NCBI GenBank assembly: GCA_022791195.1
Contig: JAAVYP010000065.1
Span: 53,305-117,304, forward strand
Length of the DNA stretch: 64,000 bases
Direction: 5' to 3'
Source: Clostridiales bacterium
Lineage (GTDB): Bacteria > Bacillota > Clostridia > Oscillospirales > CAG-272
Both the position numbers and the translations under genes were made by a program. Every line of letters begins with the position of its first letter. Positions within the stretch are counted from its first letter, which is position 1. Under the pieces are notes generated by a model. It did not search any database. It worked only from the letters and a program-made list of their open reading frames with translations, and was not told the origin of the DNA. Below, one piece after another: positions 1-9,958 of the stretch.

Positions 1-544
1 CTTTACCAACGGTGAAGGAGTATTGCTCGTCAAATAACACGGGAACCGGATAACGGCCGAAACGCATATAAACCGGTCCGTCTGTCGAATAGGCAGCTTC
101 TACGGCTTTTTTTGCTTCGGTGGCGTCAGCCGGATTGATCACCGTCATCCCAGGCAAGGTTCTCATCAGGGCTAAATCCTCTAAACACTGGTGGGTGGCG
201 CCGTCTTCACCAACTGTAATGCCGCCATGGGTGGCGCCGATTTTTACGTTCAGTTTGGGATAAGCCACGCTGTTTCGGATCTGTTCAAAGGCACGTCCTG
301 CTGCAAACATAGCAAATGTGCTGGCATAGGCAATATTGCCTGCGGCAGCGAGGCCGGCTGCAACCGAAATCATGTTCGCTTCTGCAATGCCGCAGTCGAT
401 GTGGCGCTCGGGGAATGCCTTCTTAAATTTAACCGTTTTCGTTGCTTCGGCCAAATCCGCGTCCAGCACAAAGAACGAGTGGTCTTTTCCTAATTCAACC
501 AATGCGTCTCCATATGCTTCTCGGGTAGCTATTTTATTACTCAT
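1..544 (-). CDS. Transketolase C-terminal subunit (partial, cut by window start)
   Basis: The minus-strand frame from the ATG at 544 runs off the left edge. It reads as the pyrimidine-binding half of a split transketolase, which works with the N-terminal subunit in the non-oxidative pentose phosphate pathway. Visible family signs are an N-terminal stretch ending in DCGIAEANM and the motif GEDGATHQ. The ATG overlaps the end of the N-terminal subunit gene by 8 bases (ATGAGTAA), so the two are translationally coupled, as expected for an equimolar complex. The C-terminal third lies outside the window, so completeness cannot be judged. Deoxyxylulose-phosphate synthase shares these folds, but the split arrangement favours transketolase. 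Confidence 0.9.
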   Translation of the reverse strand, partial: MSNKIATREAYGDALVELGKDHSFFVLDADLAEATKTVKFKKAFPERHIDCGIAEANMISVAAGLAAAGNIAYASTFAMFAAGRAFEQIRNSVAYPKLNVKIGATHGGITVGEDGATHQCLEDLALMRTLPGMTVINPADATEAKKAVEAAYSTDGPVYMRFGRYPVPVLFDEQYSFTVGK

Positions 545-1382
545 GGCAGTTTCCCTCCAATCGTTGTGTGATTTCCTGAACGGCGGTTTGATAGTCAGCT
601 TCTTTGGGGCTGGCGCCGTGCCAGTTGACTTTTCCTTCCATAAAGGAAACGCCTTTTCCTTTAATGGTATTCATGATCACAGCGGTTGGCTTGCCGTTAC
701 AGTCGGCAAAGGAAAGAAGCGCGCTTTCAATGGCATTAAAATCGTGTCCGTCAATACAAAGGGTATTCCAGCCAAAGGCTTTGAACTTTTGATCAACTGG
801 CGCTGTGTTCATAATTTCGGCTGTGGTGCCATCGATTTGCAGTCCATTGACATCGATGAACGCGCAAAGATTATCTAACTTAAAATGAGTGGCAAACATA
901 GCGGCTTCCCAGACTTGGCCTTCGTTTAATTCACCATCGCCCAAAATAGCGAATACACGATAAGCCTGGCCGTTTTTCTTGGCGCCTAAGGCCATGCCGC
1001 AGGCGGCCGATATGCCTTGTCCTAAACTGCCTGTTGTCATATCGACGCCGGGCGTATTTTTCATATCCGGATGCCCCTGCAAACGGCTGCCCGTTTTGCG
1101 CAGGGTATCAATTTCCTCTTTGGGGAAATAGCCCCGTTCGGCTAACGCACCGTAGAGAGCCGGCGCCGCGTGGCCTTTGGAGAGAACCAGCCTGTCCCGT
1201 TCGGGATCCCGCGGCTGTTCCGGATTAATTTTCATTTCTGTAAAATAAAGATAAGCTAAAAGGTCGGCAATGGAAAGAGAGCCGCCTGGATGTCCGCTGC
1301 CTGCGAGATACGTGCCGCGCAGCACAGACATTCTGATGTTGTCAGCTGTTTTGGTAAGACATTCTATTTGTGCCTTTTTCAT
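537..1382 (-). CDS. Transketolase N-terminal subunit
   Basis: The 281-residue protein is the thiamine-diphosphate-binding half of a split transketolase, transferring two-carbon ketol units between sugar phosphates. GSGHPGGSLS lies near residue 28 and the diphosphate/metal motif starting GDGELNEGQ near residue 148, followed by an Asn about 30 residues later, as in the family. The length matches typical split N-terminal subunits. The start is the ATG at 1382 with an AAAGGAAA site about 8 bases upstream. It is first in a two-gene operon with the C-terminal subunit and has a sigma-A-like promoter at 1429-1457. Confidence 0.93.
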   Translation of the reverse strand: MKKAQIECLTKTADNIRMSVLRGTYLAGSGHPGGSLSIADLLAYLYFTEMKINPEQPRDPERDRLVLSKGHAAPALYGALAERGYFPKEEIDTLRKTGSRLQGHPDMKNTPGVDMTTGSLGQGISAACGMALGAKKNGQAYRVFAILGDGELNEGQVWEAAMFATHFKLDNLCAFIDVNGLQIDGTTAEIMNTAPVDQKFKAFGWNTLCIDGHDFNAIESALLSFADCNGKPTAVIMNTIKGKGVSFMEGKVNWHGASPKEADYQTAVQEITQRLEGNCHE

Positions 1383-1428
1383 AACTGTGACTTTTCCTTT
1401 CTTTTGATAATTAAGATAATACTCCTTT

Positions 1429-1457
1429 ATTGTACTCTTAATTTTTCAATTTGTAAA
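1429..1457 (-). promoter_or_regulatory. Sigma-A-like promoter of the transketolase operon
   Basis: On the minus strand a -35 TTTACA (1452-1457) and a -10 TACAAT (1429-1434) are separated by 17 bases. The predicted start leaves a leader of about 40 bases before the ATG at 1382. Confidence 0.6.
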
Positions 1458-1821
1458 TAGCAGAATCGGCAATTATATATTTGATTTGAGTTTAGACAGA
1501 GAAGAGCATCTGTCTAGTTTTTGGGCAAATGCTTTTGGGTTGTGTTATTTTAAGTCATTTTGGGGCAGCTGTCTGTTGCTTTTTGAATCCCCAAAAAGTA
1601 TGCTGTATATAGTGATTAATATGATTTTACAATACAATATATATTGTATATTTGTTAGATATATTTTGCATAAATTATTATTTAATCTATAAAAGTAATG
1701 TATAAATTGCAATTATATAATATAATTATTATAAAGCAATATATAAGTTGAAATTGTGTTTTTGGCCATGGCGAGCGACGGGAAAAAAGAATTGATTTTG
1801 TAAAATGTGACAAAAATCCTC
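1458..1821. other. AT-rich intergenic region with two hairpins, no gene seen
   Basis: No convincing coding frame was found. TAGACAGA (1493-1500) pairs with TCTGTCTA (1509-1516) and is followed by GTTTTT, which is terminator-like on the plus strand. TTTTGGGG (1558-1565) pairs with CCCCAAAA (1589-1596). The rest is AT-rich with short TATA-like tracts. The region separates the divergent transketolase and V-ATPase operons. Confidence 0.4.
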
Positions 1822-1850
1822 TTGTAAAAAGCAAATAAAAGTGGTAAAAT
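1822..1850 (+). promoter_or_regulatory. Sigma-A-like promoter of the V-ATPase operon
   Basis: A -35 TTGTAA (1822-1827) and a -10 TAAAAT (1845-1850) are separated by exactly 17 bases. They lie 38 bases before the first gene, which has an AAGGAG site just upstream of its ATG. Confidence 0.55.
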
Positions 1851-1887
1851 TATCAAGAAACTGAGTGTAAAAGGAGATTCGCACAAT

Positions 1888-2208
1888 ATGGCCAGTGAAA
1901 CGGTGCTAAAGATTAAGGAAGCGGAAGAAAAAGCGATGCAGATGAAATCGCAGACGGCCGAACAAATCAAAGCAGCAACCCAGGCCGCAAAAGCAGAAGG
2001 TGAAAAACTGGTGGCTGAAGCGGCTGAAAAAGCAAATATACTGCGTACCGAGGCGCTTCGCCAGGCCGAGGTACAAGCCATAGGGCTGACTGATCAAAAA
2101 CGTTCGGGCGCAAGGGTGGAATCAGATGTGCTGATGAAAGAAGCAAACGCGCACATGGATCAGGCGATTGATGTCATTGTAGAGGGAGTTAAGAATTTAT
2201 GGCAGTAA
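1888..2208 (+). CDS. ntpF: V-type ATPase peripheral stalk subunit (NtpF, G/H type)
   Basis: This 106-residue, highly charged Ala/Glu/Lys/Gln-rich protein has long heptad-like stretches and reads as a continuous helix, typical of the peripheral stalk subunit that pairs with subunit E and stops the catalytic head from rotating. It has no membrane segment. It is first in an operon whose order (F-I-K-E-C-G-A-B-D) matches the Enterococcus hirae ntp operon, which supports the call better than sequence alone. Its stop overlaps the start of subunit I by 10 bases. Confidence 0.82.
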   Translation: MASETVLKIKEAEEKAMQMKSQTAEQIKAATQAAKAEGEKLVAEAAEKANILRTEALRQAEVQAIGLTDQKRSGARVESDVLMKEANAHMDQAIDVIVEGVKNLWQ

Positions 2209-4154
2209 GCAAGATGAAAAAACTCTCCCTATTCGCCCTTTCTGAAGAAGCTGATGTGTTGATTCATAAACTGACCTGGCTTTCCTGCATTGAATTTACG
2301 AAGGCTGAAGAGGGGGATGAATGGTTTACGGCGGGGGAACCCAGCCAGCTTTCTTTGTTAAAAAGCCGTCTCGCCTATATAACAGAGGCTCTTGGCGTTT
2401 TAAAACCATATGAACGTGTCAAAAAAGGACTTTTTTCCAAGCGGGCTATTGTGCATAAAAGTGACTTTGAAGAGATCGATGAAGCGCTTGCATCGGCCAA
2501 AATAAGAGCTGAAAAAATTCTGGATGCGAAAGACCAGCTGCTGACAGCCAAAGCAGAGCGAAACAAAGCAAAGGCAAGACAAGCTGCGCTTATCCCTTAT
2601 CAAGGCTATGATTTGCCGCTTGGTTATACAGGCACGAAAGAGGGCCGGGTGCTTTTAGGCACGCTGCCAATCAGTGCTGATCTGGATGAGATGAAAGCGG
2701 CGGTGCTTGAACAAACCGACCGGGTTGTTTTTGAAAAAATCTCTGCCGATTCGACAGCGCTTTATTATGCGGTCATTTGTCATGCGGCTGATGTGGATGG
2801 GGTGGCACGAATCCTTGGCAGTCATGGATTTTTAAGGGCAGACTTTACAGGTGTTGCCGGCACCGCCTACGAAGCGATGCAGCAGACAGCCCAGATTGTC
2901 AATGAAACTGAACGGATGATCCAAGAGGCCGAAAAGGCTTTATCTGATCTTGTAGAGCATCAGGATGAACTGCAGCGTGCGGCCGATTTGCTTTCTGTTG
3001 AAATTACCAAAGCAGAGGCCAAGGAGAAGCTGCTTTACACAAAGCAGACGGTATGTATCACCGGCTGGGTACCTGAACAAGCCGAGGAAAAGGTGAAGCG
3101 GGCGTTAGACAAGCACTGCTGTGCTTATGAATTAACCGTACCTGAGCCAGAGGACGAACCGCCGGTGCTGCTTCAAAATAATAAATGGGCCAAGCCCTTT
3201 ACATTTATTGTTAATTTATATTCACTGCCTAAGTACGGAACCTTTGATCCAACCTTTGTGATGAGTCTGTTTTATTTCCTCATTTTTGGCATGATGTTGG
3301 CGGATGTGGTGTACGGACTGCTTTTACTGGCGGTCGGGTTTGTGATTTATAAATGCTTGGATGTCGGCAAAGGCGTTAAGAATTTGGCCTTGGTGTTTGC
3401 TTATTGCGGACTTTCCTGTGTGTTGTTCGGTGTGCTTTTCGGCGGTTATCTTGGCGATTTGCCGGTGAAGGTGATGCAGAACATGCTGGGTGTAAATTCG
3501 GTAACGAATCTGGCGGTTTTGTTTGATCCCGCCACCGGAAACGGACCGATTCTGTTTTTGGGTCTCTCGCTTGGGGCCGGCGCGCTTCATCTTGCATTTG
3601 GCATGGGCATACAGGCGTGGCTTTATATAAAGGAAGGCAATGTTTTTGCCGCTGTCTTTGATATTGGATCGTGGTATGTCTTGTTCGTTGGTATCGGCCT
3701 TTTGTTTGTCAATCCGATGGTGGGCGGTCTTGTAGCCGGTGCCGGTGTGCTGATGCTGATTTTAACCCAGGGACGGGACGCAAAAAATCCGATTATGCGC
3801 CTGTTAAAAGGGATTATGAGCTTGTATGACATTGTCAATTATGTGGCCGATTTGCTCTCTTATTCCCGGATCATGGCGCTGGGGCTTGCTTCCGCCATTA
3901 TCGCGAGCGTGGTGAATACACTGGCAACACTCAATGGCGGCAGCGTGATTGGCTGGATTTTGATGACGGTGATTGTGCTGTTCGGTCACACAGTGAACTT
4001 AGTGATTAATTTACTGGGCACTTTCGTGCATACCAGCCGATTGCAGTATATTGAATTTTTCGGCAAATTCTATGTCGACGGCGGACGGGAGTTTAAACCA
4101 GCCGCCCCCGAGACAACGTATACAAGAATTGCTGATGCCGATGAACCGTTATAA
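2199..4154 (+). CDS. ntpI: V-type ATPase subunit I (stator, ion half-channels)
   Basis: The 651-residue protein has an N-terminal cytosolic half with coiled-coil stretches and a C-terminal half with several membrane spans beginning near residue 350. It is the stator that provides the ion half-channels against the K ring. Two conserved Arg-containing motifs are visible near the end: SYSRIMALG and TSRLQYIEFF. The Arg of the first kind is the one known to face the ring glutamate in the family. The length is usual. The start overlaps ntpF by 10 bases, and a 107-base gap precedes subunit K. Confidence 0.95.
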   Translation: MAVSKMKKLSLFALSEEADVLIHKLTWLSCIEFTKAEEGDEWFTAGEPSQLSLLKSRLAYITEALGVLKPYERVKKGLFSKRAIVHKSDFEEIDEALASAKIRAEKILDAKDQLLTAKAERNKAKARQAALIPYQGYDLPLGYTGTKEGRVLLGTLPISADLDEMKAAVLEQTDRVVFEKISADSTALYYAVICHAADVDGVARILGSHGFLRADFTGVAGTAYEAMQQTAQIVNETERMIQEAEKALSDLVEHQDELQRAADLLSVEITKAEAKEKLLYTKQTVCITGWVPEQAEEKVKRALDKHCCAYELTVPEPEDEPPVLLQNNKWAKPFTFIVNLYSLPKYGTFDPTFVMSLFYFLIFGMMLADVVYGLLLLAVGFVIYKCLDVGKGVKNLALVFAYCGLSCVLFGVLFGGYLGDLPVKVMQNMLGVNSVTNLAVLFDPATGNGPILFLGLSLGAGALHLAFGMGIQAWLYIKEGNVFAAVFDIGSWYVLFVGIGLLFVNPMVGGLVAGAGVLMLILTQGRDAKNPIMRLLKGIMSLYDIVNYVADLLSYSRIMALGLASAIIASVVNTLATLNGGSVIGWILMTVIVLFGHTVNLVINLLGTFVHTSRLQYIEFFGKFYVDGGREFKPAAPETTYTRIADADEPL

Positions 4155-4261
4155 CCATATAACCCGTGGTAAAATATAACAGTAATAAATTTTAATTGCA
4201 TATAGATGCGAAAGACGTGTGATCAAATAAAAGCACGTCAACAGAAAGGATGGAAACAACA

Positions 4262-4762
4262 ATGACAATAGCAGAATTTTTATCGATGGTATTCAGCGGA
4301 CAGAATTTAGCGCTTTTGGGTGCTTTTTTGGCCGCCGGTCTGGCCGGTGCCGGTTCGGCAATCGGTGTAGGAATTGTGGGGCAAGCGGGCGCCGGTCTTT
4401 TGACCGAGCAGCCGAATATGTTTGGTAAAGCGCTGCTTCTTCAGGCGCTTCCGGCAACACAGGGCATCTATGGCCTGATTACCGCTTTTATGATCATGAT
4501 CACCTCGGGTATTATGAGCGGGACCGGTGCTGAGCTGACAATTGCGCAGGGCGGCTATTTTCTGATGGCTTCTTTGCCGGTCGGCATTGTGGGCTTTGTT
4601 TCTGCTAAACACCAGGCGAAGGTGTCGGCTGCGGGTGTGTCGCTGATTGCCAAGCAAAAAAATGAGGTAGGTAAGGCGATCACCTCTTCCGCTTTGGTAG
4701 AGACCTATGCTATTTTTGCTCTGTTAGTATCACTTTTGTTAATCATTTTCTATAAGGGTTAA
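4262..4762 (+). CDS. ntpK: V-type ATPase subunit K (rotor ring, probably Na+ binding)
   Basis: This 166-residue proteolipid has four membrane spans, i.e. two duplicated hairpins, and forms the rotor ring. The start is the ATG at 4262 with AGAAAGGA 11 bases upstream; an in-frame ATG at 4250 overlaps that site and is unlikely. The sodium ligands known from E. hirae NtpK align by eye: Leu63, Thr66 and Gln67 (LPATQG), Gln118 (HQAKV) and Glu147 (VETYAI). Glu in only one hairpin per duplicated subunit is as expected for V-type rings. This points to Na+ rather than H+ coupling. Confidence 0.94.
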   Translation: MTIAEFLSMVFSGQNLALLGAFLAAGLAGAGSAIGVGIVGQAGAGLLTEQPNMFGKALLLQALPATQGIYGLITAFMIMITSGIMSGTGAELTIAQGGYFLMASLPVGIVGFVSAKHQAKVSAAGVSLIAKQKNEVGKAITSSALVETYAIFALLVSLLLIIFYKG

Positions 4763-4765
4763 TCC

Positions 4766-5443
4766 ATGGAAGGACTTGAAAAAATAACCGAGCGTATTCT
4801 GCAGGATGCAAGAGCCGCGTGTGACGCGCAGCTGTCTGCGGCAAAAGAGGATGTGAACCGGATAAAGTCTAAATACAGCGCCACGGCCGAGAAAATACTT
4901 CACGAAGCACAGGAGTCTGTGCAAAAAGAGGTGGACGCGATTTTAGAAAGTGGTCAAGCGGGCGCGGCGATGTGGCGGCGCAATGCTTTGTTGGAAGCTA
5001 AAAGCGCTATGGTGGATGCAGCATATGATAATGCGGTTCGCTTTATCGCGCGCATGGATGAAAATGTATACTATACGCTTTTATCCAATATGTTAACAAA
5101 AGCAGTGGCTGAATCAGAACAGGCTGATCAAGCCCTTTTGGCCGATGAGCAAAGTGAATATACAAAGCCGGCAGCTTTCGTAGTGTCGCTGAACGCCAAA
5201 GATAAAGAAAAATACGCGCAGCGCTTGCAGCGTGATTTGACAGAAAAAAATTCTTCGGTTTCGATGCAAATAGCACAGCAGCCGGCCGACATAGCAGGCG
5301 GTATGCTGGTACAATATGGCGATGTTTCCATTGATTGTTCCGTTGAACAATCGGTGCAGTTGGTCAGAAGCCAAACAGAGGCAGAGGTTTTTGCTGTCTT
5401 GTTTGGAATACATGCAGGCAGGAGAGGGCAAAGTGAAGCATAA
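4766..5443 (+). CDS. ntpE: V-type ATPase subunit E (peripheral stalk)
   Basis: The 225-residue protein has a charged, helical N-terminal half of about 110 residues and a globular C-terminal half, the pattern of the E subunit that anchors the peripheral stalk to the catalytic head. It starts 3 bases after the K stop. Its end overlaps the GTG start of subunit C by 11 bases. It is identified mainly by position between K and C in a canonical operon, by length, and by the helical-then-globular pattern. Confidence 0.85.
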   Translation: MEGLEKITERILQDARAACDAQLSAAKEDVNRIKSKYSATAEKILHEAQESVQKEVDAILESGQAGAAMWRRNALLEAKSAMVDAAYDNAVRFIARMDENVYYTLLSNMLTKAVAESEQADQALLADEQSEYTKPAAFVVSLNAKDKEKYAQRLQRDLTEKNSSVSMQIAQQPADIAGGMLVQYGDVSIDCSVEQSVQLVRSQTEAEVFAVLFGIHAGRRGQSEA

Positions 5444-6428
5444 AAAAAGCAGCGATCAGGATTTTTTATACAGCACGGCGCGTATTCGCGCTCTTGAAAA
5501 TGAAATCTGTTCAAATGAACAATTTGCGCTGTTGTCCGAAGCCAGGGGAGAGGGCGAATTAAGACGGTTGCTTGGTGAAGCAGGCCTTGAGGGAGATTCT
5601 CTTTTTGAAGCGGTCGATAAAAGACTGCAAGCGGCTTATGCTTTGGTGAGCGAGCTTGCCGGCAGCGATGCATTTGATGTGCTTCGTTTTCCATATGATG
5701 CGCATAACCTAAAAAGCATGATCAAAGCCGATATTCGGGATATGGCGCCGGAAGGTTTGCTGCTTCAGTTTGGTACGGTGCCGATTGATCGTTTGCAGGG
5801 CCTTTGGCAGAACCGTGATTTTACGCCATTTCCTTTTCATATGGCCAATGCCGTCGGTTCGGCGATAGAAGCCTATGCAAAAACAAAGGATCCGCAAAAA
5901 ATCGATACGATTTTAGATAAAGCCTGTTATCAGGACATGCTTGCCGGCGCGGAACAGGCGGAACTGCCTTTTTTGCTGGATGCGATAAGGATGAAAATCG
6001 ATCTGACTAATTTATTGACCGTGCTTCGTCTGCTGCGTATGAACAGTGCGCAAAATTCGCAAAGCAATAATGCTTTTGTCAAAGAGCATCTGATTGACGG
6101 AGGCATGCTGCCGCTTGAACAGCTCACCAAGCTTTTCGACGGCGGAGAAGAGGCCTTGTTTGGCTTTCTTGCTTTGGGCGGCTATCCGATTCTCGCCAAG
6201 CTCGGCCAAGAGACGTCGCTCGCTGCTTTTGAACGGGCGGCTGATGACGAATACATGTGCTATATACGCGATCATACAAAATATATTGCCTTTGGCGGGC
6301 CGGTTTTGTGTGCTTATTTAGCGGCGAGAGAGACAGAGGCGAAGAATTTCAGAATATTGATTGCTTCTGTAAGAAACGGAATTTCGCCGGCAGAAATTAA
6401 GGAAAGGCTTCGGTTCAGTTATGTATAA
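5433..6428 (+). CDS. ntpC: V-type ATPase subunit C (central stalk, d-type)
   Basis: The 331-residue protein sits on top of the K ring and links it to the central stalk. The start is a GTG at 5433, preceded by GGAGAGG with a 5-base gap. Longer in-frame starts at 5412 or 5316 lie inside ntpE and lack a ribosome binding site. N-terminal YSTARIRALEN and RFPYDAHNLKSMIKA near residue 90 resemble the family. Length is within the usual 330-350. The end overlaps ntpG by 8 bases. Confidence 0.9.
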   Translation: MKHKKSSDQDFLYSTARIRALENEICSNEQFALLSEARGEGELRRLLGEAGLEGDSLFEAVDKRLQAAYALVSELAGSDAFDVLRFPYDAHNLKSMIKADIRDMAPEGLLLQFGTVPIDRLQGLWQNRDFTPFPFHMANAVGSAIEAYAKTKDPQKIDTILDKACYQDMLAGAEQAELPFLLDAIRMKIDLTNLLTVLRLLRMNSAQNSQSNNAFVKEHLIDGGMLPLEQLTKLFDGGEEALFGFLALGGYPILAKLGQETSLAAFERAADDEYMCYIRDHTKYIAFGGPVLCAYLAARETEAKNFRILIASVRNGISPAEIKERLRFSYV

Positions 6429-6738
6429 AATTGGTGTGATTGGCGACAGAGACAGTGTTTTGGGTTTTATTGCGGTGGGCTTTACGGTGTATGCCGCAGA
6501 GGACGCAAAGCAGGCAGCCGTCCTTTTAAAGCAGCTGGCCAGTGAAAATTATGCCATTATTTATATAACAGAAAATTTGGCAGTCGATTTGCAGGAAGAG
6601 ATTGATCGGTATAAAGAAAAAACAGTTCCGGCTGTCATTGTGATTCCCGGCAAAGAGGGCAGTACGGGCTTTGGCATGATGAATTTGAAAAAATCAGTTG
6701 AGCGTGCTGTCGGCGCCGATATTCTGTTTAAGGAATAA
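6421..6738 (+). CDS. ntpG: V-type ATPase subunit F (central stalk)
   Basis: This is a 105-residue Rossmann-like protein starting KIGVIGDRDSVLGF, the hallmark N-terminus of V-type subunit F, and containing YAIIYITENLA in the middle. It binds subunit D and forms the rotor shaft. The start ATG overlaps the end of ntpC by 8 bases. A 56-base gap separates it from the catalytic subunit. Confidence 0.93.
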   Translation: MYKIGVIGDRDSVLGFIAVGFTVYAAEDAKQAAVLLKQLASENYAIIYITENLAVDLQEEIDRYKEKTVPAVIVIPGKEGSTGFGMMNLKKSVERAVGADILFKE

Positions 6739-6794
6739 ATGCTTGTTAGCGGATATAGAAGACCTACGCAAGTAAGAAAGGAATGGTCATTTAA

Positions 6795-8567
6795 GTGATA
6801 GAAGGAAAGATCGTAAAAGTATCTGGCCCCTTGGTCATTGCAGAGGGTATGCGAGAGGCCAATATGTTTGACGTGGTGCATGTGGGCGATGCCAAACTGA
6901 TTGGTGAAATTATCGAGATGCACGGCAGCCGTGCGTCGATTCAGGTTTATGAGGAAACGGCCGGACTTGGAAAAGGCGATAAGGTGATATCGTCGGGCGC
7001 CCCTCTTTCGGTAGAGTTAGGCCCCGGTTTGATTGGTAATATTTATGACGGCATTCAGCGTCCTCTTGAAAAAATCGTTGAAATTGCGGGATCCAATTTG
7101 ATCAAAGGAATCGATGTGCCTGCGTTAGACCGAGAAAAGGTGTGGCATTTTGAAGCGCTTGTGAAGCCGGGCGATAAGGTAACTGGCGGTGACATTTGCG
7201 GAACCGTGCAGGAGACCGAGTCAGTGGTTCACAAGATTATGGTTCCGGTGGGTGTTTGCGGCACGATTGAAACGATCGAAAGCGGCGATTATAAGATCAC
7301 CGAGCCGGTCGGTGCGGTGAAAACTGAGGATGGCAAAAGCGTTTCGCTGATGCTAAGCCAGAAATGGCCTGTGCGCCGCGCCCGCCCGTATGCGGAAAAA
7401 TTAGCGCCCATTGTGCCTATGATTACAGGACAGCGGAATATCGATTCGATGTTTCCCATTGCGAAAGGGGGAACCGCCTGCGTTCCTGGCCCGTTTGGCA
7501 GCGGTAAGACGGTGGTGCAGCATCAGCTCGCCAAATGGAGTGATGTAGATATTGTTGTGTATGTCGGCTGCGGCGAGCGCGGCAATGAAATGACCGATGT
7601 ACTAAGAGAATTTCCTGAATTGCAGGATCCCAGAACCGGCTATTCATTAATGAAGCGGACGGTTTTGATTGCGAATACATCAGATATGCCGGTCGCAGCT
7701 AGGGAAGCTTCGATCTATACAGGCATTACCATTGCCGAGTATTTTCGCGATATGGGCTATTCGGTGGCGGTAATTGCCGATTCTTCTTCGAGATGGGCCG
7801 AGGCACTGCGTGAAATGTCCGGACGATTGGAGGAAATGCCGGGCGAAGAGGGCTATCCTGCCTATCTGACCTCTCGTTTAGCACAGTTTTATGAACGTGC
7901 CGGCAGCGTCATCTGTTTGGGCAGTGACGGAAGAGAAGGCGCCTTGTCGGCGATTGGCGCCGTGTCGCCCCCTGGCGGTGACTTATCTGAACCGGTGACT
8001 CAGGCGACCCTGCGGATTGTTAAAGTATTCTGGGGATTAGACGCCAATTTGGCTTACAAAAGACATTTCCCGGCGATTAACTGGCTGAATTCTTATTCGC
8101 TTTATAAAGACCGGTTAGCGCCGTGGTATCGGGACAATGTGTCGACCACATGGGGCGAATACACGGCAGAGGCCATGAGAATTTTGCAAAAAGAGGCCGA
8201 GTTAGATGAGATTGTCAAACTCGTCGGTGAGGATTCTCTTTCGCCGAACGACCGGCTCACACTGGAAGTGGCGCGAAGCGTGCGGGAGGACTTTTTGCAG
8301 CAGGATGCGATGGATATAGATGATTCTTATACATCGCTTGATAAGCAGAATGCCTTGCTGGGACTGATTTTGTATTTTTATAAGCAAGCTGCTTCTGCGA
8401 TTGAAGACGGAGCGGAAATTGATAAAATTGCCGTGATGCCGGCAAGAGAACTGATTGGCCGTGCCAAGGTGACGTCGCCCGACGTTTATAAACAAGAATT
8501 TGCGCGTATTAAAGAACGGGTTGATGCCGAACTGAATGACTTAATCAAGGAAGCAAAGGAGGGATAA
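6795..8567 (+). CDS. ntpA: V-type ATPase catalytic subunit A
   Basis: The 590-residue catalytic subunit hydrolyses ATP. The P-loop GPFGSGKT lies near residue 232, the GERGNE region near 257, and [16 protein letters not shown] near 331. The extra non-homologous domain between the barrel and the P-loop separates it from F-type beta. It starts with GTG at 6795, with AGAAAGGAATGG upstream. Subunit B follows after 2 bases, consistent with a matched A3B3 head. Confidence 0.98.
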   Translation: MIEGKIVKVSGPLVIAEGMREANMFDVVHVGDAKLIGEIIEMHGSRASIQVYEETAGLGKGDKVISSGAPLSVELGPGLIGNIYDGIQRPLEKIVEIAGSNLIKGIDVPALDREKVWHFEALVKPGDKVTGGDICGTVQETESVVHKIMVPVGVCGTIETIESGDYKITEPVGAVKTEDGKSVSLMLSQKWPVRRARPYAEKLAPIVPMITGQRNIDSMFPIAKGGTACVPGPFGSGKTVVQHQLAKWSDVDIVVYVGCGERGNEMTDVLREFPELQDPRTGYSLMKRTVLIANTSDMPVAAREASIYTGITIAEYFRDMGYSVAVIADSSSRWAEALREMSGRLEEMPGEEGYPAYLTSRLAQFYERAGSVICLGSDGREGALSAIGAVSPPGGDLSEPVTQATLRIVKVFWGLDANLAYKRHFPAINWLNSYSLYKDRLAPWYRDNVSTTWGEYTAEAMRILQKEAELDEIVKLVGEDSLSPNDRLTLEVARSVREDFLQQDAMDIDDSYTSLDKQNALLGLILYFYKQAASAIEDGAEIDKIAVMPARELIGRAKVTSPDVYKQEFARIKERVDAELNDLIKEAKEG

Positions 8568-8569
8568 GC

Positions 8570-9958
8570 GTGGTTCGTGAATATAAAACCATTGAAGAAG
8601 TCGCCGGACCTCTGATGCTGGTTAAAAATGTTGAAAATGTCAAATATGATGAGCTGGGCGAAATCGAATTGCCCACCGGCGAAATCCGCAAATGCCGTGT
8701 GCTTGAGATTGATGGTTCCAATGTGCTGGTTCAGCTTTTTGAATCGGCTGCCGGACTGAATGTAGCCGAAAGTAAGGTGCGCTTTAAGGGCCATGGCACA
8801 CAGCTTGGGGTGAGCGAGGATATGTTAGGCCGTGTGTTTAACGGTATGGGCGAGCCCATTGACAATGGTCCGAAGCTGATTGCCGAAAAATATGTCGATG
8901 TGAACGGAACGCCGATGAATCCAGCCGCGCGCATTTATCCTTCGGAATTTATTCAGACGGGTATTTCGACGATTGATGGCCTGAATACACTGGTGCGGGG
9001 ACAGAAACTGCCGATTTTCTCGATGTCGGGTTTGCCGCATGCGGACTTGGCCGCCCAAATTGCAAGACAGGCAAAGGTGCGTGGCTCGGACGCAAAATTT
9101 GCAGTTGTGTTTGCTGCTATCGGCATTACATTTGAAGAGGCAGATTTCTTTGTTTCTGATTTTAAGAAAACAGGCGCGATTTACCGGACGGTTCTTTTCA
9201 CCAATTTGGCATCTGACCCGGCGATTGAGCGAATTTCTACGCCTTTGATGGCCTTGTCAGCCGCTGAATATTTGGCCTTTGAAAAGGGCATGCATGTGCT
9301 TGTCATTATGACAGACCTGACAAACTATGCCGAGGCGCTAAGAGAAGTTTCGGCCGCCCGTAAAGAGGTGCCCGGACGAAGGGGCTATCCTGGCTATTTG
9401 AATACAAATCTGGCTACTCTGTATGAGCGGGCCGGCCGTAAGATGGGCAGTGATGGTTCGATTACAATGATTCCGATTTTGACGATGCCAGAGGATGATA
9501 AAACCCACCCGATTCCAGACCTGACCGGTTATATTACCGAGGGGCAGATTATCTTGTCCCGTGATCTTTACCGTAAAGGCATTTTGCCGCCTGTGGATGT
9601 GTTGCCATCGCTTTCCCGCTTAAAAGACAAGGGGATCGGCGAGGGAAAAACAAGAGAAGACCATAAAAACGTTATGAATCAGCTGTTTGCGAACTATGCT
9701 CGCGGCAAAGAGGCGAAAGAACTGATGGTTGTGCTGGGCGAAGCAGCGCTGACGCCCATTGATCGCTTGTATGCGAAATTTGCGGATGCATTTGAGGAAC
9801 AGTATATCAATCAGGGATTTGATGAAAACCGATCGATTGAAGAAACGCTGGATCTTGGCTGGGAGCTGTTGTCCATGTTCCCGCGCACCGAACTCAAGCG
9901 CATTAAAACAGATATTCTTGACCGCTATTTACCAAAGAAGGAAACGGAAAATGGCTAA
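8570..9958 (+). CDS. ntpB: V-type ATPase regulatory subunit B
   Basis: The 462-residue subunit alternates with A in the head. It has the family features [15 protein letters not shown] in place of a true P-loop and [15 protein letters not shown]. The start is GTG at 8570 with AAAGGAGGGA 6 bases upstream. The length is typical. The stop region overlaps the start of subunit D by 8 bases. Confidence 0.98.
   Translation: MVREYKTIEEVAGPLMLVKNVENVKYDELGEIELPTGEIRKCRVLEIDGSNVLVQLFESAAGLNVAESKVRFKGHGTQLGVSEDMLGRVFNGMGEPIDNGPKLIAEKYVDVNGTPMNPAARIYPSEFIQTGISTIDGLNTLVRGQKLPIFSMSGLPHADLAAQIARQAKVRGSDAKFAVVFAAIGITFEEADFFVSDFKKTGAIYRTVLFTNLASDPAIERISTPLMALSAAEYLAFEKGMHVLVIMTDLTNYAEALREVSAARKEVPGRRGYPGYLNTNLATLYERAGRKMGSDGSITMIPILTMPEDDKTHPIPDLTGYITEGQIILSRDLYRKGILPPVDVLPSLSRLKDKGIGEGKTREDHKNVMNQLFANYARGKEAKELMVVLGEAALTPIDRLYAKFADAFEEQYINQGFDENRSIEETLDLGWELLSMFPRTELKRIKTDILDRYLPKKETENG

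Noticed and set aside
336..878. 180-codon plus-strand frame over the transketolase genes
   Set aside because: It is antisense to two clear transketolase subunits and shows no family motif or ribosome binding site.
1486..1692. 68-codon frame in the AT-rich gap
   Set aside because: Lacks a ribosome binding site, overlaps hairpins, and looks like random AT-rich sequence.
5316..5432. Longer start for V-ATPase subunit C
   Set aside because: It lies inside ntpE without a ribosome binding site; the GTG at 5433 has GGAGAGG at good spacing.
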